This document shows, piece after piece, positions 1 through 8,382 of a stretch of 64,000 nucleotides of DNA; position 1 is the first letter of the stretch, and each line of letters opens with the position of its first letter. Position numbers and translations under genes: made by a program. The stretch is from positions 1 through 64,000 of the forward strand of contig CAZYAV010000005.1 of NCBI GenBank assembly GCA_964645785.1, given 5' to 3'. The DNA comes from CALWZE01 sp964645785. Lineage in GTDB: Bacteria; Bacillota; Clostridia; Oscillospirales; Ruminococcaceae. The notes beneath the pieces are model-generated. The model was not told the origin of the DNA. It saw only the letters and a program-made list of their open reading frames with translations, and searched no databases.

Positions 1-78
1 CGTATCAGCCCGCCCGCGCCCGTTCAGAGCCGCCCCGCCGGGCGGTTCTCATGGCTCAGTTCAGAAATCTTTACAGGA

Positions 79-1143
79 TCAGCCCTCGTAATCCGCCTCA
101 AGCGGAACCTCAAGCTTGACGGCGCCCGAACGCAGGTCGTCCGCCGCCTTGTTGCCGGCCGCCAGCACCTCGTCGGTGACGATGTCGGTGTTGCGGTAAG
201 CTGCGTCAAAGCTGATGCCCACAACGCAGAACGCGTCGTCGGTGAAGCCAAGAATCTCGCTGCCGCCGGTGAAGCTGCCGTTGAGGAACTCCTCGATAAT
301 CGCCGTGGTGCACACGCCGGTGTTCTTGGTCAGGCCGCCGATGATGTACGGGTTCTCGGAAGTGGTCTGGTCAACCGAAAGGCCGCTGGTGTAAATCGGG
401 GTGCCCTTGTCGGCAAGCTCGAGCGCCGCGGTGTAGATGCCCTGGTTGGCGGAGTTTGCAACCGAACCCATGATGAAGTGGCATCCGGCCGCCGCCTGCT
501 GCATCGCGAGGTTGTACGCAACCGTCGTGTCGCTGTAGGAATCGGTGAAGTTGACAATGAACTCGGCGTCGGGATTGACCGATTTGACCCCCTCCATGAA
601 GCCGAATCTGTATTCAAAGTTGCTCTGGTTCTGGAAGTTGCCGATATAGCCGAACAGGTTGTCGTCCGGGAAAGCGGAAGCCGCCATCGCGCCCAGGACA
701 TAGGCGCCGTCCGAAGTGTTGAACGCGACGCTCTTGACCTTGTCGTTGGAAGCAACCGTGTCGATTACCGCGAACTTGATGTCGGGGAACTCGTCCGCCA
801 GCTCGCTGAGCGCGTCCGCATAGGTCCACCCCACGCCGATGACGAGGTCGTAGCCCTCTACGCAGGCATTGCGCGCTTTTTCGGAAATCTCGGCCGTGTC
901 AGAGCACTCAATCGAGGTGGCGGTGAAGCCGTACTGCTCCGATGCGTCCATGAACGCGTTGTACGCCTGCAGGATGAACTGCTCGGTGCCGATGGTGTCG
1001 GTGATGAGCGCAATCTGGATGTCCGCATACGGATTTTCTTCCTGCTGCTGGTCGCCGTTGTCCGCGTCGTTCTGCTGGCCGCCGCAGGCAGCAAGCGAGA
1101 ACATCAGGACAAGCGCAAGCAAAAGAGTCAGAACTTTTTTCAT
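79..1143 (-). CDS. BMP family ABC transporter substrate-binding lipoprotein
   Basis: Secreted, lipid-anchored solute receptor of the BMP/PnrA (Med) family, whose characterised members bind purine nucleosides for an ABC importer. The 354-residue product starts with a lipoprotein signal, with the lipobox ending in SLAAC (Cys20), and continues as a periplasmic-binding-protein fold with family-like segments such as GVGWTYAD and a DTVASND stretch. I chose the start at 1143 because a GAAAGGGA Shine-Dalgarno lies just upstream; an in-frame extension to 1239 would place a non-signal leader before the signal peptide. The gene is divergent from a Crp/Fnr regulator. Its ATPase and permease partners, if linked, lie left of the window. 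Substrate is inferred from the family. Confidence 0.9.
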   Translation of the reverse strand: MKKVLTLLLALVLMFSLAACGGQQNDADNGDQQQEENPYADIQIALITDTIGTEQFILQAYNAFMDASEQYGFTATSIECSDTAEISEKARNACVEGYDLVIGVGWTYADALSELADEFPDIKFAVIDTVASNDKVKSVAFNTSDGAYVLGAMAASAFPDDNLFGYIGNFQNQSNFEYRFGFMEGVKSVNPDAEFIVNFTDSYSDTTVAYNLAMQQAAAGCHFIMGSVANSANQGIYTAALELADKGTPIYTSGLSVDQTTSENPYIIGGLTKNTGVCTTAIIEEFLNGSFTGGSEILGFTDDAFCVVGISFDAAYRNTDIVTDEVLAAGNKAADDLRSGAVKLEVPLEADYEG

Positions 1144-1197
1144 GTGTTTTTCCCTTTCTACTTTCCTTTTGGTATGTTTTTGATCTTTTCCTGCCTT

Positions 1198-1225
1198 AAT
1201 GTAACACAAATTTCGCGCCTGTAAA
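1198..1225 (-). promoter_or_regulatory. Predicted promoter of the BMP lipoprotein gene
   Basis: On the minus strand a -35 box TTTACA (1225-1220) and a -10 box TACATT (1203-1198) are separated by 16 bp, about 55 nt upstream of the start codon. The -35 box overlaps the palindrome at 1222-1245. Confidence 0.5.
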
Positions 1226-1245
1226 ATGACACAGGTCACATTTTA
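1222..1245. promoter_or_regulatory. Candidate operator palindrome between divergent genes
   Basis: Inverted repeat TAAAATG-N10-CATTTTA. The 7-bp arms are perfect and the centre is partly symmetric (GACAC / GTCAC). It overlaps the -35 of the BMP gene and lies upstream of a Crp/Fnr-family gene, so it is a plausible binding site for that regulator. The spacing and size fit Crp/Fnr-type sites; the link is inference. Confidence 0.45.
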
Positions 1246-1290
1246 GCGCATTTTCTATATTTTCCCCGGGAAAATTTTGGGACGGGGCGC

Positions 1291-1321
1291 GGTTGCCTTT
1301 CCCGCGCAGGCTATTTATAAT
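1291..1321 (+). promoter_or_regulatory. Possible promoter of the Crp/Fnr gene
   Basis: A perfect TATAAT (1316-1321) is preceded by TTGCCT near 1291-1296, with a long 19-bp spacer. If used, transcription starts near 1328, which rules out the upstream in-frame TTG at 1277 as the start codon. Confidence 0.35.
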
Positions 1322-1417
1322 GTATTTAAAAGCCAACCGCCGGCGCACAGACACGGCGGGAAATGGGAGGGGAGACCGACGAGAGTTTGCAGCGATCCCG
1401 CGTTATTCGGCCGGCTG

Positions 1418-2059
1418 ATGCACAGCACGCGGTTTGCCGGGAGCTTCGACCGGGAGATTGCCGAGATGTGCAGCCTGTTTGCGTTCGAGCCGGACGAGGT
1501 GCTCATCCGTGCAGGGGAATGCTCGCGCTATCTCTATTTCCTCGCCGAGGGGAAGCTCAAGGCGTTTATGGGCAGCGAATCCGGCAAGGTGATTCCGTTC
1601 GGCTATTTCGAGCAGTTCCGCACGCTGGGGGAGGTGTCCTCCCTGTGGGGAGATACGCCGACCCTGACGGTCGCGGCCGTCGAGCGCACCTACTGCTTTG
1701 CCATCGACCTGGATGTGCACCGGGCGGCGCTGCTCAAAAACCCCTCCTTTTTGCGCTATGTCTGCCAGCTGCTGTGCGCGCAGGTCAAGCGGCTCAACAA
1801 CAACATGGTCAGCCTTATGACCCAGCCGGTCGAGCGCCGGCTCGCCGCGTTTATCCTGCAAAATACCGTGGACGGGCAGTTTCAATGCAGCCTGCTGGAG
1901 TGCAGCGAGCTGATTGCGACAAGTTACCGCCATCTGATCCGCAAGATGAACAGCTTTTGCGCGTGCGGGCTGCTGCGCAAGGAGCGGCAGAAGTATTATA
2001 TCGCGGACGAACCGGCGCTCCAGGCGCTGGCGTCCCAAGTGTTTGAATATTACGACTGA
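1418..2059 (+). CDS. Crp/Fnr family transcriptional regulator, YeiL-like
   Basis: DNA-binding regulator with an N-terminal cyclic-nucleotide-binding-type beta barrel (roughly residues 20-125, with the segment RYLYFLAEGKLKA) and a C-terminal winged helix whose recognition helix contains SELIATSYRHLIRKMNSF. That SYRHL segment resembles E. coli YeiL, a Crp/Fnr member of the nucleoside region. No N-terminal cysteine cluster for an Fnr-type Fe-S cluster is visible. The start is uncertain: ATG at 1418 gives the usual length (213 aa) but has no good Shine-Dalgarno, while GGAGGGGAG at about 1366-1374 has no start codon in this frame just after it. An in-frame TTG at 1277 would add 47 residues. Divergent from the BMP gene, which it may control. 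Confidence 0.8.
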   Translation: MHSTRFAGSFDREIAEMCSLFAFEPDEVLIRAGECSRYLYFLAEGKLKAFMGSESGKVIPFGYFEQFRTLGEVSSLWGDTPTLTVAAVERTYCFAIDLDVHRAALLKNPSFLRYVCQLLCAQVKRLNNNMVSLMTQPVERRLAAFILQNTVDGQFQCSLLECSELIATSYRHLIRKMNSFCACGLLRKERQKYYIADEPALQALASQVFEYYD

Positions 2060-2151
2060 GCGGGCGCCCGCGGCCGGACAAGCCCGCCGCCTTCCGGATT
2101 GCCGCGGAGCCGCGTGGCGCGCCGGAAAGCCTGTTGTCCCGCAAAAAAATA

Positions 2152-2187
2152 GCGCCCCGCCCCAAAAACCGGGGCGGGGCGTTTTTG
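2152..2187 (+). terminator. Rho-independent terminator after the Crp/Fnr gene
   Basis: Perfect 10-bp stem GCCCCGCCCC/GGGGCGGGGC with a 7-nt loop (2164-2170), followed by GTTTTTG. Confidence 0.85.
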
Positions 2188-2275
2188 TGTGCACTGAGCC
2201 GCGGCGCGGTTCCGAATGCGCCGGCTCATCAAATGCCGGTTTGTGCGTGCCCCGCAGCGCGCCGTGCGGTGCCGG

Positions 2276-2304
2276 TTGATTTTGACGGGGCGGTGTGCTA
2301 TGAT
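2276..2304 (+). promoter_or_regulatory. Promoter of the CorC-like gene
   Basis: TTGATT (2276-2281), a 17-bp spacer and TATGAT (2299-2304), about 50 nt upstream of the start codon at 2356. Confidence 0.6.
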
Positions 2305-2355
2305 AAACGATAATTGTTTAAAATACAACCGCCCGGGAAAGAGGGACTTGTTTTC

Positions 2356-3699
2356 ATGCCGCAGGGGAACCCATTAGGATCTGTTTTGCTGATTGCCGTT
2401 TTGATTGCGCTCAACGCGCTGTTTGCCATGAGCGAAATCGCGGTGATCTCATTCAACGACACCAAGCTGCGCCGCCTCGCGGAGGAGGGGGACAAGCGCG
2501 CGAAAACGCTGTATAAGCTGACGCGGGAGCCCTCCAAATTCCTCGCGACCATTCAGGTTGGGGTGACGCTGAGCGGGCTGCTCTCCTCGGCGTTCGCGGC
2601 GGACAGCTTTGCGGAATATATCGTCTACTGGCTGCGCGATACGGCCATCCCGGCCGGCGTGGTGCGCAGCGTCTCCATTTTGCTGATTACGCTGGTGCTG
2701 TCCTTCCTGACGCTGGTGTTCGGCGAGCTGGTGCCCAAGCGCATCGCCATGAACAACCCCGAGAAAATCTCCTTTGCGGTGGCGGGTGTGCTGCGGGTGG
2801 TGAGCGTTGCGGCCAGGCCGTTTGTCTCGCTGCTCTCGGCGTCGACAAACGGGATCCTGCGCCTGCTCGGCATCAGCCCGGATCAGGAGGAGTCGGAGGT
2901 CACCGAGGAGGAGATCCGCATGATGATCGACGTCGGCGAGGAGGACGGCACAATCGAGCAGAGTGAGAAGGAGATGCTGCACAACATCTTTGAGTTTGAC
3001 GACCGCACGGCGGACGAGGTCATGACCCACCGCACCGAGATTGTCGCGCTCGACATCGGCGCCTCGCTGGAGGAGGTGATCCGCGCCGCGGTGGAAAACG
3101 GGCACAGCCGGCTGCCGGTCTGCGAGGGAGGGGCGGACAACATCGTCGGCCTGCTCAACATCAAGGATCTGCTACCGCTGGTTGTCGCGCCGCCCAAGGC
3201 GTTCCAGGTTCGCCGGTATATGCGCGAGGTCATGTATGTGCCCGAAAGCTCGCGCTGCAAGGATATTTTTGAGGAATTCCGCCGCAAAAAGGTGCAGCTT
3301 GCCGTGGTGGTGGACGAATACGGCGGCACGGCCGGCATCATCACGATGGAGGATATCCTGGAGACGATTGTCGGCAATATTCAGGATGAATACGACCAGG
3401 AGCCGGAGGAGATTCAGCGGCTGGATGACGGCCGCTACAGGCTGGCCGGCAGCGCGCCGCTCGATGCGGTCGGCGAGCGGCTCGGCGTGCGGTTCCGGGA
3501 AGAGGAGTACGACACCATCGCCGGGCTGATTATCGACCGGCTGGGCAGGCTGCCCGAGCCGGGGGAGCAGCAGGCCGTCGAGTGCGGGGAATACCGCTTT
3601 ACGCCCGAGAGAATTTGCGAGCACCGGATTATGAGCGTGCTGGCCGAAAAACAGCCCAGGGAGGAAAAAGACCATGCCGAAGCCCCAAAAACCCCGTAA
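2356..3699 (+). CDS. Hemolysin/CorC family membrane protein (CNNM + CBS pair)
   Basis: Integral membrane protein of the HlyC/CorC family, whose members take part in divalent-cation (Mg2+, Co2+) transport or resistance. Of 447 residues, about the first 190 form the CNNM membrane domain with four hydrophobic segments (the first is SVLLIAVLIALNALFAMSE). A CBS pair follows (VMTHRTEIVALD through VVVDEYGGTAGIITMEDILE), then the CorC_HlyC C-terminal domain (RYRLAGSAPLDAV to the end). ATG 2356 follows a weak GAGGG site. The last 26 bases overlap the next gene, suggesting coupled translation. Confidence 0.93.
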   Translation: MPQGNPLGSVLLIAVLIALNALFAMSEIAVISFNDTKLRRLAEEGDKRAKTLYKLTREPSKFLATIQVGVTLSGLLSSAFAADSFAEYIVYWLRDTAIPAGVVRSVSILLITLVLSFLTLVFGELVPKRIAMNNPEKISFAVAGVLRVVSVAARPFVSLLSASTNGILRLLGISPDQEESEVTEEEIRMMIDVGEEDGTIEQSEKEMLHNIFEFDDRTADEVMTHRTEIVALDIGASLEEVIRAAVENGHSRLPVCEGGADNIVGLLNIKDLLPLVVAPPKAFQVRRYMREVMYVPESSRCKDIFEEFRRKKVQLAVVVDEYGGTAGIITMEDILETIVGNIQDEYDQEPEEIQRLDDGRYRLAGSAPLDAVGERLGVRFREEEYDTIAGLIIDRLGRLPEPGEQQAVECGEYRFTPERICEHRIMSVLAEKQPREEKDHAEAPKTP

Positions 3700-4426
3700 A
3701 AGGCCGAATTGGGGGCGGATTACCGCCATTATCCTGTTCTGCTCGCTGCTGTTTTCAATCGGGTATTCCATTGTCCGGATTATCGTTGCGCCCTCTGCGG
3801 ACGAGGCCGTGGGCAACGAGCTGCAGCGCAGCGATTACCTGCTGATGCTGCTGCAATGCGTGCTGGGGATGGTCGTCATGTTCCTGCCCAGCTTTATCAA
3901 CCGGCGGTTCAGCATCGAGGTTCCCAACTCGATGACCGTGCTGTATTTTGTCTTTTTGTACTGCGCAATCTACCTCGGCGAGGTGCGGCAGTTCTATTAC
4001 CTTGTGCCCCACTGGGATTCCTATCTGCACTCCTTCAGCGGCGCGATGCTGGGCGCGCTCGGCTTTTCATTGGTGACCATTCTCAACGACAACCGCGCGG
4101 TCGCGGTGCATTTAAGCCCCAAATTCGTCGCGCTGTTCGCGTTCTGCTTTGCGCTGGCGGCGGGCGCGGTGTGGGAGATTTACGAGTTTTCCGGCGACGC
4201 GCTGCTCGGCCTGAACATGCAGAAATACCGCCTGGCGGACGGCACGCTGCTGGTTGGGCACGCGGCGCTGTCCGACACGATGAAGGATCTGATTCTGGAC
4301 GCGCTCAGCGCGCTCGCGGTTTCCTGCATCGGCTATTTTGGGCTTAAACGGCGGGACAAAACCGGCCGGAAGGCGGAGGAAGCCGCGCAGGCGGAAGCGG
4401 AGGAAGCCGAAACCGCAAACGTGTAA
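3674..4426 (+). CDS. Multi-pass membrane protein, DUF2238/YjdF-like
   Basis: Predicted inner-membrane protein of 250 residues with about six hydrophobic helices, starting with TAIILFCSLLFSIGYSIVRI. The conserved-looking polar motifs inside membrane segments (HWDSYLHSFSGAMLG and AAGAVWEIYEFSGD, with a later D-T-MKDL-LD stretch) recall the DUF2238/YjdF family of unknown function; this assignment is by eye. The C-terminus is a charged E/A-rich tail. The gene overlaps the CorC-like gene by 26 bp and is followed by a strong terminator, so the two form a short operon. No function is proposed. Confidence 0.75.
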   Translation: MPKPQKPRKRPNWGRITAIILFCSLLFSIGYSIVRIIVAPSADEAVGNELQRSDYLLMLLQCVLGMVVMFLPSFINRRFSIEVPNSMTVLYFVFLYCAIYLGEVRQFYYLVPHWDSYLHSFSGAMLGALGFSLVTILNDNRAVAVHLSPKFVALFAFCFALAAGAVWEIYEFSGDALLGLNMQKYRLADGTLLVGHAALSDTMKDLILDALSALAVSCIGYFGLKRRDKTGRKAEEAAQAEAEEAETANV

Positions 4427-4450
4427 GGAAGCGGGTTTGATTAAAGAAAA

Positions 4451-4482
4451 AAAGCCGGGGCGGCGACGCGCCCCGGCTTTTG
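4451..4482 (+). terminator. Rho-independent terminator of the CorC/DUF2238 operon
   Basis: 12-bp stem AAAGCCGGGGCG / CGCCCCGGCTTT with a 6-nt loop, ending in T residues. Confidence 0.85.
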
Positions 4483-4485
4483 CGT

Positions 4486-4794
4486 GGGGATATTCGGCGA
4501 CCCTGCCCCGGGCGGGCGGCTCCCAACAAGGCGCGGAGCGCGGGGCGGCGATGCGAGCCCCCGGCGCGCGGGAGCCTTATCCCGTCCGGGCGGCGCTATG
4601 GCCTGCGGGCGCGGCTTTCAGCAGGGTGCGCCCCGCGGGCAACCGGCCGCACAGGGGGATCCACCGACACGCCGGACGCGGCCTGCGGCGGTGTGCGACC
4701 CCGCGCACGGGATAAACCCGCCGGAAACGCCGGCGCGGCGCCGAGCCTGGGGCTTTTGCCGCCGGCGGTTTTTCGCCCCGCCGTCCCCGCGGGA
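4486..4794. other. Gene-free G+C-rich spacer
   Basis: About 310 bases without a supported gene. Open frames here lack a Shine-Dalgarno and any recognisable protein sequence. No RNA motif was recognised. Confidence 0.6.
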
Positions 4795-4823
4795 TTGTAT
4801 TAAAAAATCAGGTGTGTTATAAT
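4795..4823 (+). promoter_or_regulatory. Promoter of the MATE transporter gene
   Basis: TTGTAT (4795-4800), a 17-bp spacer and a perfect TATAAT (4818-4823). Confidence 0.75.
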
Positions 4824-4883
4824 ACGCTCTACGCGTGAACAAACGGACAATTCCATTTTATAAAGAGTGCAGGGGAGGAGAGC

Positions 4884-6296
4884 ATGGAAACAAAACAGGA
4901 AAACAAACTCGGCACCATGCCGGTCGGCCGGCTGATTCTGTCTGTGTCGCTGCCGCTGATGGTGTCGATGTTCGTGCAGGCGCTGTACAATATCGTGGAC
5001 GGCATTTACGTCGCGCAGATCAGCGAGAACGCGCTGACGGCGACCTCGCTTGCGTTCCCGGCGCAGATGCTGATGGTTTCGGTGTCGGTCGGCACGGGGG
5101 TTGGGGTCAACTCGCTGCTGGCGCGGCGGCTGGGGGAAAAGCGGTTTGACGAGGCAAACGCGACCGCGACCCACGGCCTGTTCCTGGCTGCGATGAGCAC
5201 CCTTGTGTTTATGCTGCTGGGCATTTTATTTGCGCACCCGTTTATTGCGGCGTTCACGGACGTGCAGGAGATTGTGGAGATGGGCACCGCCTATCTCAGA
5301 ATCTGCATGATCTGGAGCGCGGGAATCTTTTTTGCGGTCATGGGGGAGCGGCTGCTGCAGGCGACGGGCAATTCGCTGCTCAGTATGCTGTCGCAGCTTG
5401 CGGGCGCCGTCACCAACATCATCCTCGACCCGATCCTCATCTTTGGCCGGTATGGCGCGCCTGCGATGGGCATCCGGGGCGCGGCCGTCGCAACCGTGAT
5501 CGGCCAGATTTTCGGCGCGGTCATCGCGTTGTCGCTCAACGCGCTGAAAAACAAAGAGATTAAATTCCGGCTGCGCGGCTTCCGGCCGAGCGGGGTGATT
5601 ATCGGCGGCATCTACAAGGTCGGCGTGCCGTCCATTGTCATGCAGTCGATCGGCTCGGTGATGAATGTCGGCATGAACAAGATCCTCATCGTCTTTTCCA
5701 CAACGGCGGTTGCGGTGTTCGGGGTGTATTACAAGCTGCAAAGCTTTGTGTTTATGCCGGTGTTTGGCCTGACGCAGGGCATGGTGCCGATTATCGGGTA
5801 CAATTACGGCGCCAAGCGGCCGGACAGGCTGATGCGGGCGTTCAAGCTGGCGCTCGTCATCGCGGTGTGCATCATGACGGCCGGCACCCTGATTTTCTGC
5901 CTGCTGCCGCGGCAGCTGCTCGGGCTGTTTGACGCGAGCGACGAGATGATCCGCATCGGGGTGCGCGCGCTGCGCATCATCAGCCTGACCTTTATCCCCG
6001 CGGCGGTGTCGATTGTCGCGGGCAACACGATGGTCGGCATGGGCAACGGGATGGTCAGCATGATCAACTCCATCACCCGCCAGCTGGTAGTGCTGCTGCC
6101 CAGCGCCTACCTGCTGGCAAGCTCGTTCGGGCTGGACTATGCGTGGTACTCCCTGCCGCTGGCCGAGGTGGTGGCGCTGACCTATTCGCTGATTATGTTC
6201 CGGCGGGAATACCGGCGCAAGGTGCTGCCGCTCGAGCGGGAGATGGCGCAGCGCGGCAGCTCCGGGCAGGACGCGCCGCAAAGCGAAGCGGAGTAA
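4884..6296 (+). CDS. MATE family efflux transporter
   Basis: Cation-coupled multidrug/toxin exporter in the cytoplasmic membrane. The 470-residue length and twelve hydrophobic segments match the family. The two halves show repeated MatE domains, with the motif LPLMVSMFVQALYNIVDGIYV near residues 24-44 and VFGLTQGMVPIIGYNYGAKR at about 290-310 in the second half. ATG 4884 follows a GGGGAGGAG site. It has its own strong promoter and is followed 24 bp later by folC, with no terminator between, so read-through is likely. The substrate cannot be told from sequence. Confidence 0.95.
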   Translation: METKQENKLGTMPVGRLILSVSLPLMVSMFVQALYNIVDGIYVAQISENALTATSLAFPAQMLMVSVSVGTGVGVNSLLARRLGEKRFDEANATATHGLFLAAMSTLVFMLLGILFAHPFIAAFTDVQEIVEMGTAYLRICMIWSAGIFFAVMGERLLQATGNSLLSMLSQLAGAVTNIILDPILIFGRYGAPAMGIRGAAVATVIGQIFGAVIALSLNALKNKEIKFRLRGFRPSGVIIGGIYKVGVPSIVMQSIGSVMNVGMNKILIVFSTTAVAVFGVYYKLQSFVFMPVFGLTQGMVPIIGYNYGAKRPDRLMRAFKLALVIAVCIMTAGTLIFCLLPRQLLGLFDASDEMIRIGVRALRIISLTFIPAAVSIVAGNTMVGMGNGMVSMINSITRQLVVLLPSAYLLASSFGLDYAWYSLPLAEVVALTYSLIMFRREYRRKVLPLEREMAQRGSSGQDAPQSEAE

Positions 6297-6320
6297 GCGG
6301 GCAAAAAAAGAGGGACGGTC

Positions 6321-7579
6321 ATGGATTACGAGCAGGCGGTCGCGTATATACACAATATTTATAAGCGCGGGAAGAAAGACGGCCTCAAGCGGATTACCGA
6401 GCTGCTGCGCCGGATGGGGAACCCGCAGGACAAGCTGCGGTTCGTCCATGTGGCGGGCACCAACGGCAAGGGCAGCGTCTGCGTGATGCTGTACGAGATG
6501 CTGCGCGCGGCGGGCTACCGCGCGGGGATGTTCACCTCCCCGTTTATCGAGCGGTTTAACGAGCGAATCAGCATCGGCGGCGCGCCGGTGGACGACCGGG
6601 CGCTGGCCGACGCGGTTGAGCGGGTGGCGCCCCACGTCGAGGCGATGGAGATAAAGCCGAGCGAATTTGAGCTGGTGACGGCGGTCGCGGTCGACTGCTT
6701 TGTGCACGCGGGGTGCGAGATTGTCGTCTGGGAGACGGGGCTGGGCGGCCTGAACGACGCGACCAACGCGGTCGAGACCAAGCTCGCCGCCGTGCTCACC
6801 CCGATTGATTACGACCATATGCGGGAGCTGGGGGATACGCTTGCACAGATTGCATCGCACAAATGCGGCATCCTGCGGCCGGGTCTGCCGGTGGTGACCT
6901 GCACCCAGCCCCCCGAGGCGATGCGGGTGATTGAGGAGGCCTGCGCGGCAAACGGCGCGCCGCTTGTGCCGGCCGACGAGGCGGGCATCGAGCCGCTGTT
7001 TGAGGACTGCGGCGGGCAGCGGTTTGCGCTGCGCGGCGTCGAATACTCCCTTGCGCTGCCGGGCGCGCACCAGCGGCAGAACGCGGCGCTCGCGCTTGCG
7101 GCGGCGGACTGCCTGGGCGGCCTGGGCTACCCGATCCCGCCGCAGGCGGCGGTGCGGGGCATGGCCGCCGCGCGCTGGCCGGGTCGGTTCGAGCTGCTCA
7201 GCCGGGAACCAATCCTTGTCGTGGACGGCGGCCACAACCCGCAGGGAATCCGCGCGGCGGCCGGGACGGCAAAGCGGGTGCTTGCGGGCAGGCCGCTGAC
7301 CGTTGTGCTCGGCGTCATGGCGGACAAGGCGCTGGACGAGATGCTGCCCCCGCTCAGGGAGATTGCCGCGCGGCTTATCGCGACCCAGCCGGACTATCCC
7401 CGCGCGATGGAGGCCGGGGCGCTGGCGGCTCGGCTCGCGCCGCTCGGCCTGCCGGTCGAGACAGTGCCGGATGTATCCGACGCGGTGCTGCGCGCAGCGG
7501 ACTGCGCGGCGGCCGAGGGGGGCGCGGCGCTCTGTGTCGGGTCGCTCTATATGGTCGCGCAGGTGCGGCGCGCGGGCAG
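6321..7579 (+). CDS. folC: Folylpolyglutamate synthase / dihydrofolate synthase, 3' end cut by gap
   Basis: ATP-dependent ligase that adds glutamate to dihydropteroate or to reduced folates. The Mur-ligase P-loop GTNGKGS is at residues 46-52, the segment WETGLGGLNDATNA follows, and the C-terminal domain includes VVDGGHNPQGIRAA and the typical late motif GSLYMVAQVRR. About 419 codons are visible before the 10-N gap. FolC normally ends within a few residues of that last motif, so only the last few codons and the stop are missing. ATG 6321 follows a GAGGGA site. The first gene after the gap is also a folate enzyme. Confidence 0.93.
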
Positions 7580-7589
7580 NNNNNNNNNN
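7580..7589. other. Assembly gap of 10 N
   Basis: Ten N residues interrupt folC. The true size of the missing sequence is unknown. Confidence 0.99.
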
Positions 7590-7730
7590 GATTTGCCTGC
7601 GCCGTTATAGCCGACCACGGCCACATGCTGCCCGCGCCGCAGCGTAAAGCTGACATCGTGCAGCGCGTCGCGCGCGGCGCCGGGGTAGCGGTAGCTGACA
7701 TGGCGGAATTCCAGCGTCTCAAGACGCTGC
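7590..7730 (-). pseudogene. Fragment of an ABC transporter ATP-binding protein, probably an assembly artefact
   Basis: Read on the minus strand, 7730 to 7590 encodes the start of an exporter-type ABC nucleotide-binding domain: LETLEFRHVSYRYPG, then HDVSFTLRRGQHVAVVG, and a Walker A beginning GYNGAGK at the edge of the gap. Upstream on this strand (above about 7730) homology stops abruptly and the DNA becomes the sense strand of 5-FCL. The fragment is thus truncated at both sides, with neither its membrane domain nor the rest of its ATPase domain. It is either a relic or, more likely, a chimeric contig end next to the scaffold gap. Confidence 0.7.
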
Positions 7731-8290
7731 GGGACAGGCAGCGCGCCGCGCTGCGCAGGCAGGCAAGGACGTTTTTTGACGGCCGGGACGCACGGCGCGC
7801 CGAAATAGGGGCGCGCATCGCGGCGCAGATCGCCGGATTGCCGGAATACAAGGCCGCGCGGACGGTTTTCGCCTTTGTGGGCAGCGCGCGGGAGATCGAC
7901 ACGGCCGGGCTGCTGGCGCAGATGCTGGCCGACGGCAAGCGGGTCTGCCTGCCGCTCTGCGGGCAGAACGGCGAAATGACCGCGCGGGAAATTCGCTCGC
8001 TCGACCAGCTGCGCCCCGGCGCATTCGGCCTGCTGGAGCCGCCGGAGAGCTGCCCGGCCGTCCCGCCGCAGGAGATTGCGCTTGGGCTGATTCCCTGCGC
8101 CGTGTGCGACCGCGCGTTCCACCGGGTGGGCAAGGGCGGCGGGTATTACGACCGCTACCTCGTGCAGTCCCCGATGACCCGGATGGCGCTCTGCCCCGAG
8201 GGGCTGCTGCTCGACACCGTCCCGCAGGAGCCGCACGACCAGCCGATGGACGGCATTGTCACCGAGGCCGGGGTCTACCGGCGCGGGTGA
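7700..8290 (+). CDS. 5-formyltetrahydrofolate cyclo-ligase, uncertain 5' end
   Basis: Converts 5-formyl-THF to 5,10-methenyl-THF using ATP. The family region starts with TLRDRQRAALRRQARTFFDGRDA, and the ATP/substrate-binding signature GKGGGYYDRYL is near residue 150. The C-terminal DQPMDGIVTE is also typical. The start is doubtful: ATG 7700 has no clear Shine-Dalgarno, and codons 1-8 lie in DNA whose other strand is an ABC-ATPase fragment. The native start codon has probably been lost at that junction, close to codon 8 of this call. A terminator follows. The folate link with folC across the gap supports their being neighbours in the genome. Confidence 0.85.
   Translation: MAEFQRLKTLRDRQRAALRRQARTFFDGRDARRAEIGARIAAQIAGLPEYKAARTVFAFVGSAREIDTAGLLAQMLADGKRVCLPLCGQNGEMTAREIRSLDQLRPGAFGLLEPPESCPAVPPQEIALGLIPCAVCDRAFHRVGKGGGYYDRYLVQSPMTRMALCPEGLLLDTVPQEPHDQPMDGIVTEAGVYRRG
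7712..7729. repeat. 8-bp inverted repeat at the ABC/5-FCL junction
   Basis: CAGCGTCT-CA-AGACGCTG, perfect arms with a 2-nt centre, placed exactly where the antisense ABC homology ends and the 5-FCL homology begins. Confidence 0.8.
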
Positions 8291-8342
8291 AGCGGCGCGC
8301 CGCCCGGCCGAAACGGGCGAACGGTTATAAATAAAAAACGAG

Positions 8343-8382
8343 GCCGTGCACCGGACAGAGAGAATCCGGCGCGCGGCTTTTT
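8343..8382 (+). terminator. Terminator after 5-FCL
   Basis: 13-bp stem with G-T wobbles (8343-8355 with 8365-8377), a 9-nt loop, then TTTTT. Confidence 0.75.

Noticed and set aside
28..52. GC hairpin left of the BMP gene considered as its terminator
   Set aside because: The stem is short and there is no T tract on the minus strand; the operon may continue beyond the window.
1277..1417. TTG start at 1277 for the Crp/Fnr gene
   Set aside because: It lies upstream of the likely -10 box, lacks a Shine-Dalgarno and would add a non-family leader.
7625..7700. Extension of 5-FCL to ATG 7625
   Set aside because: These codons are the reverse complement of the ABC-ATPase fragment, so they do not belong to 5-FCL.
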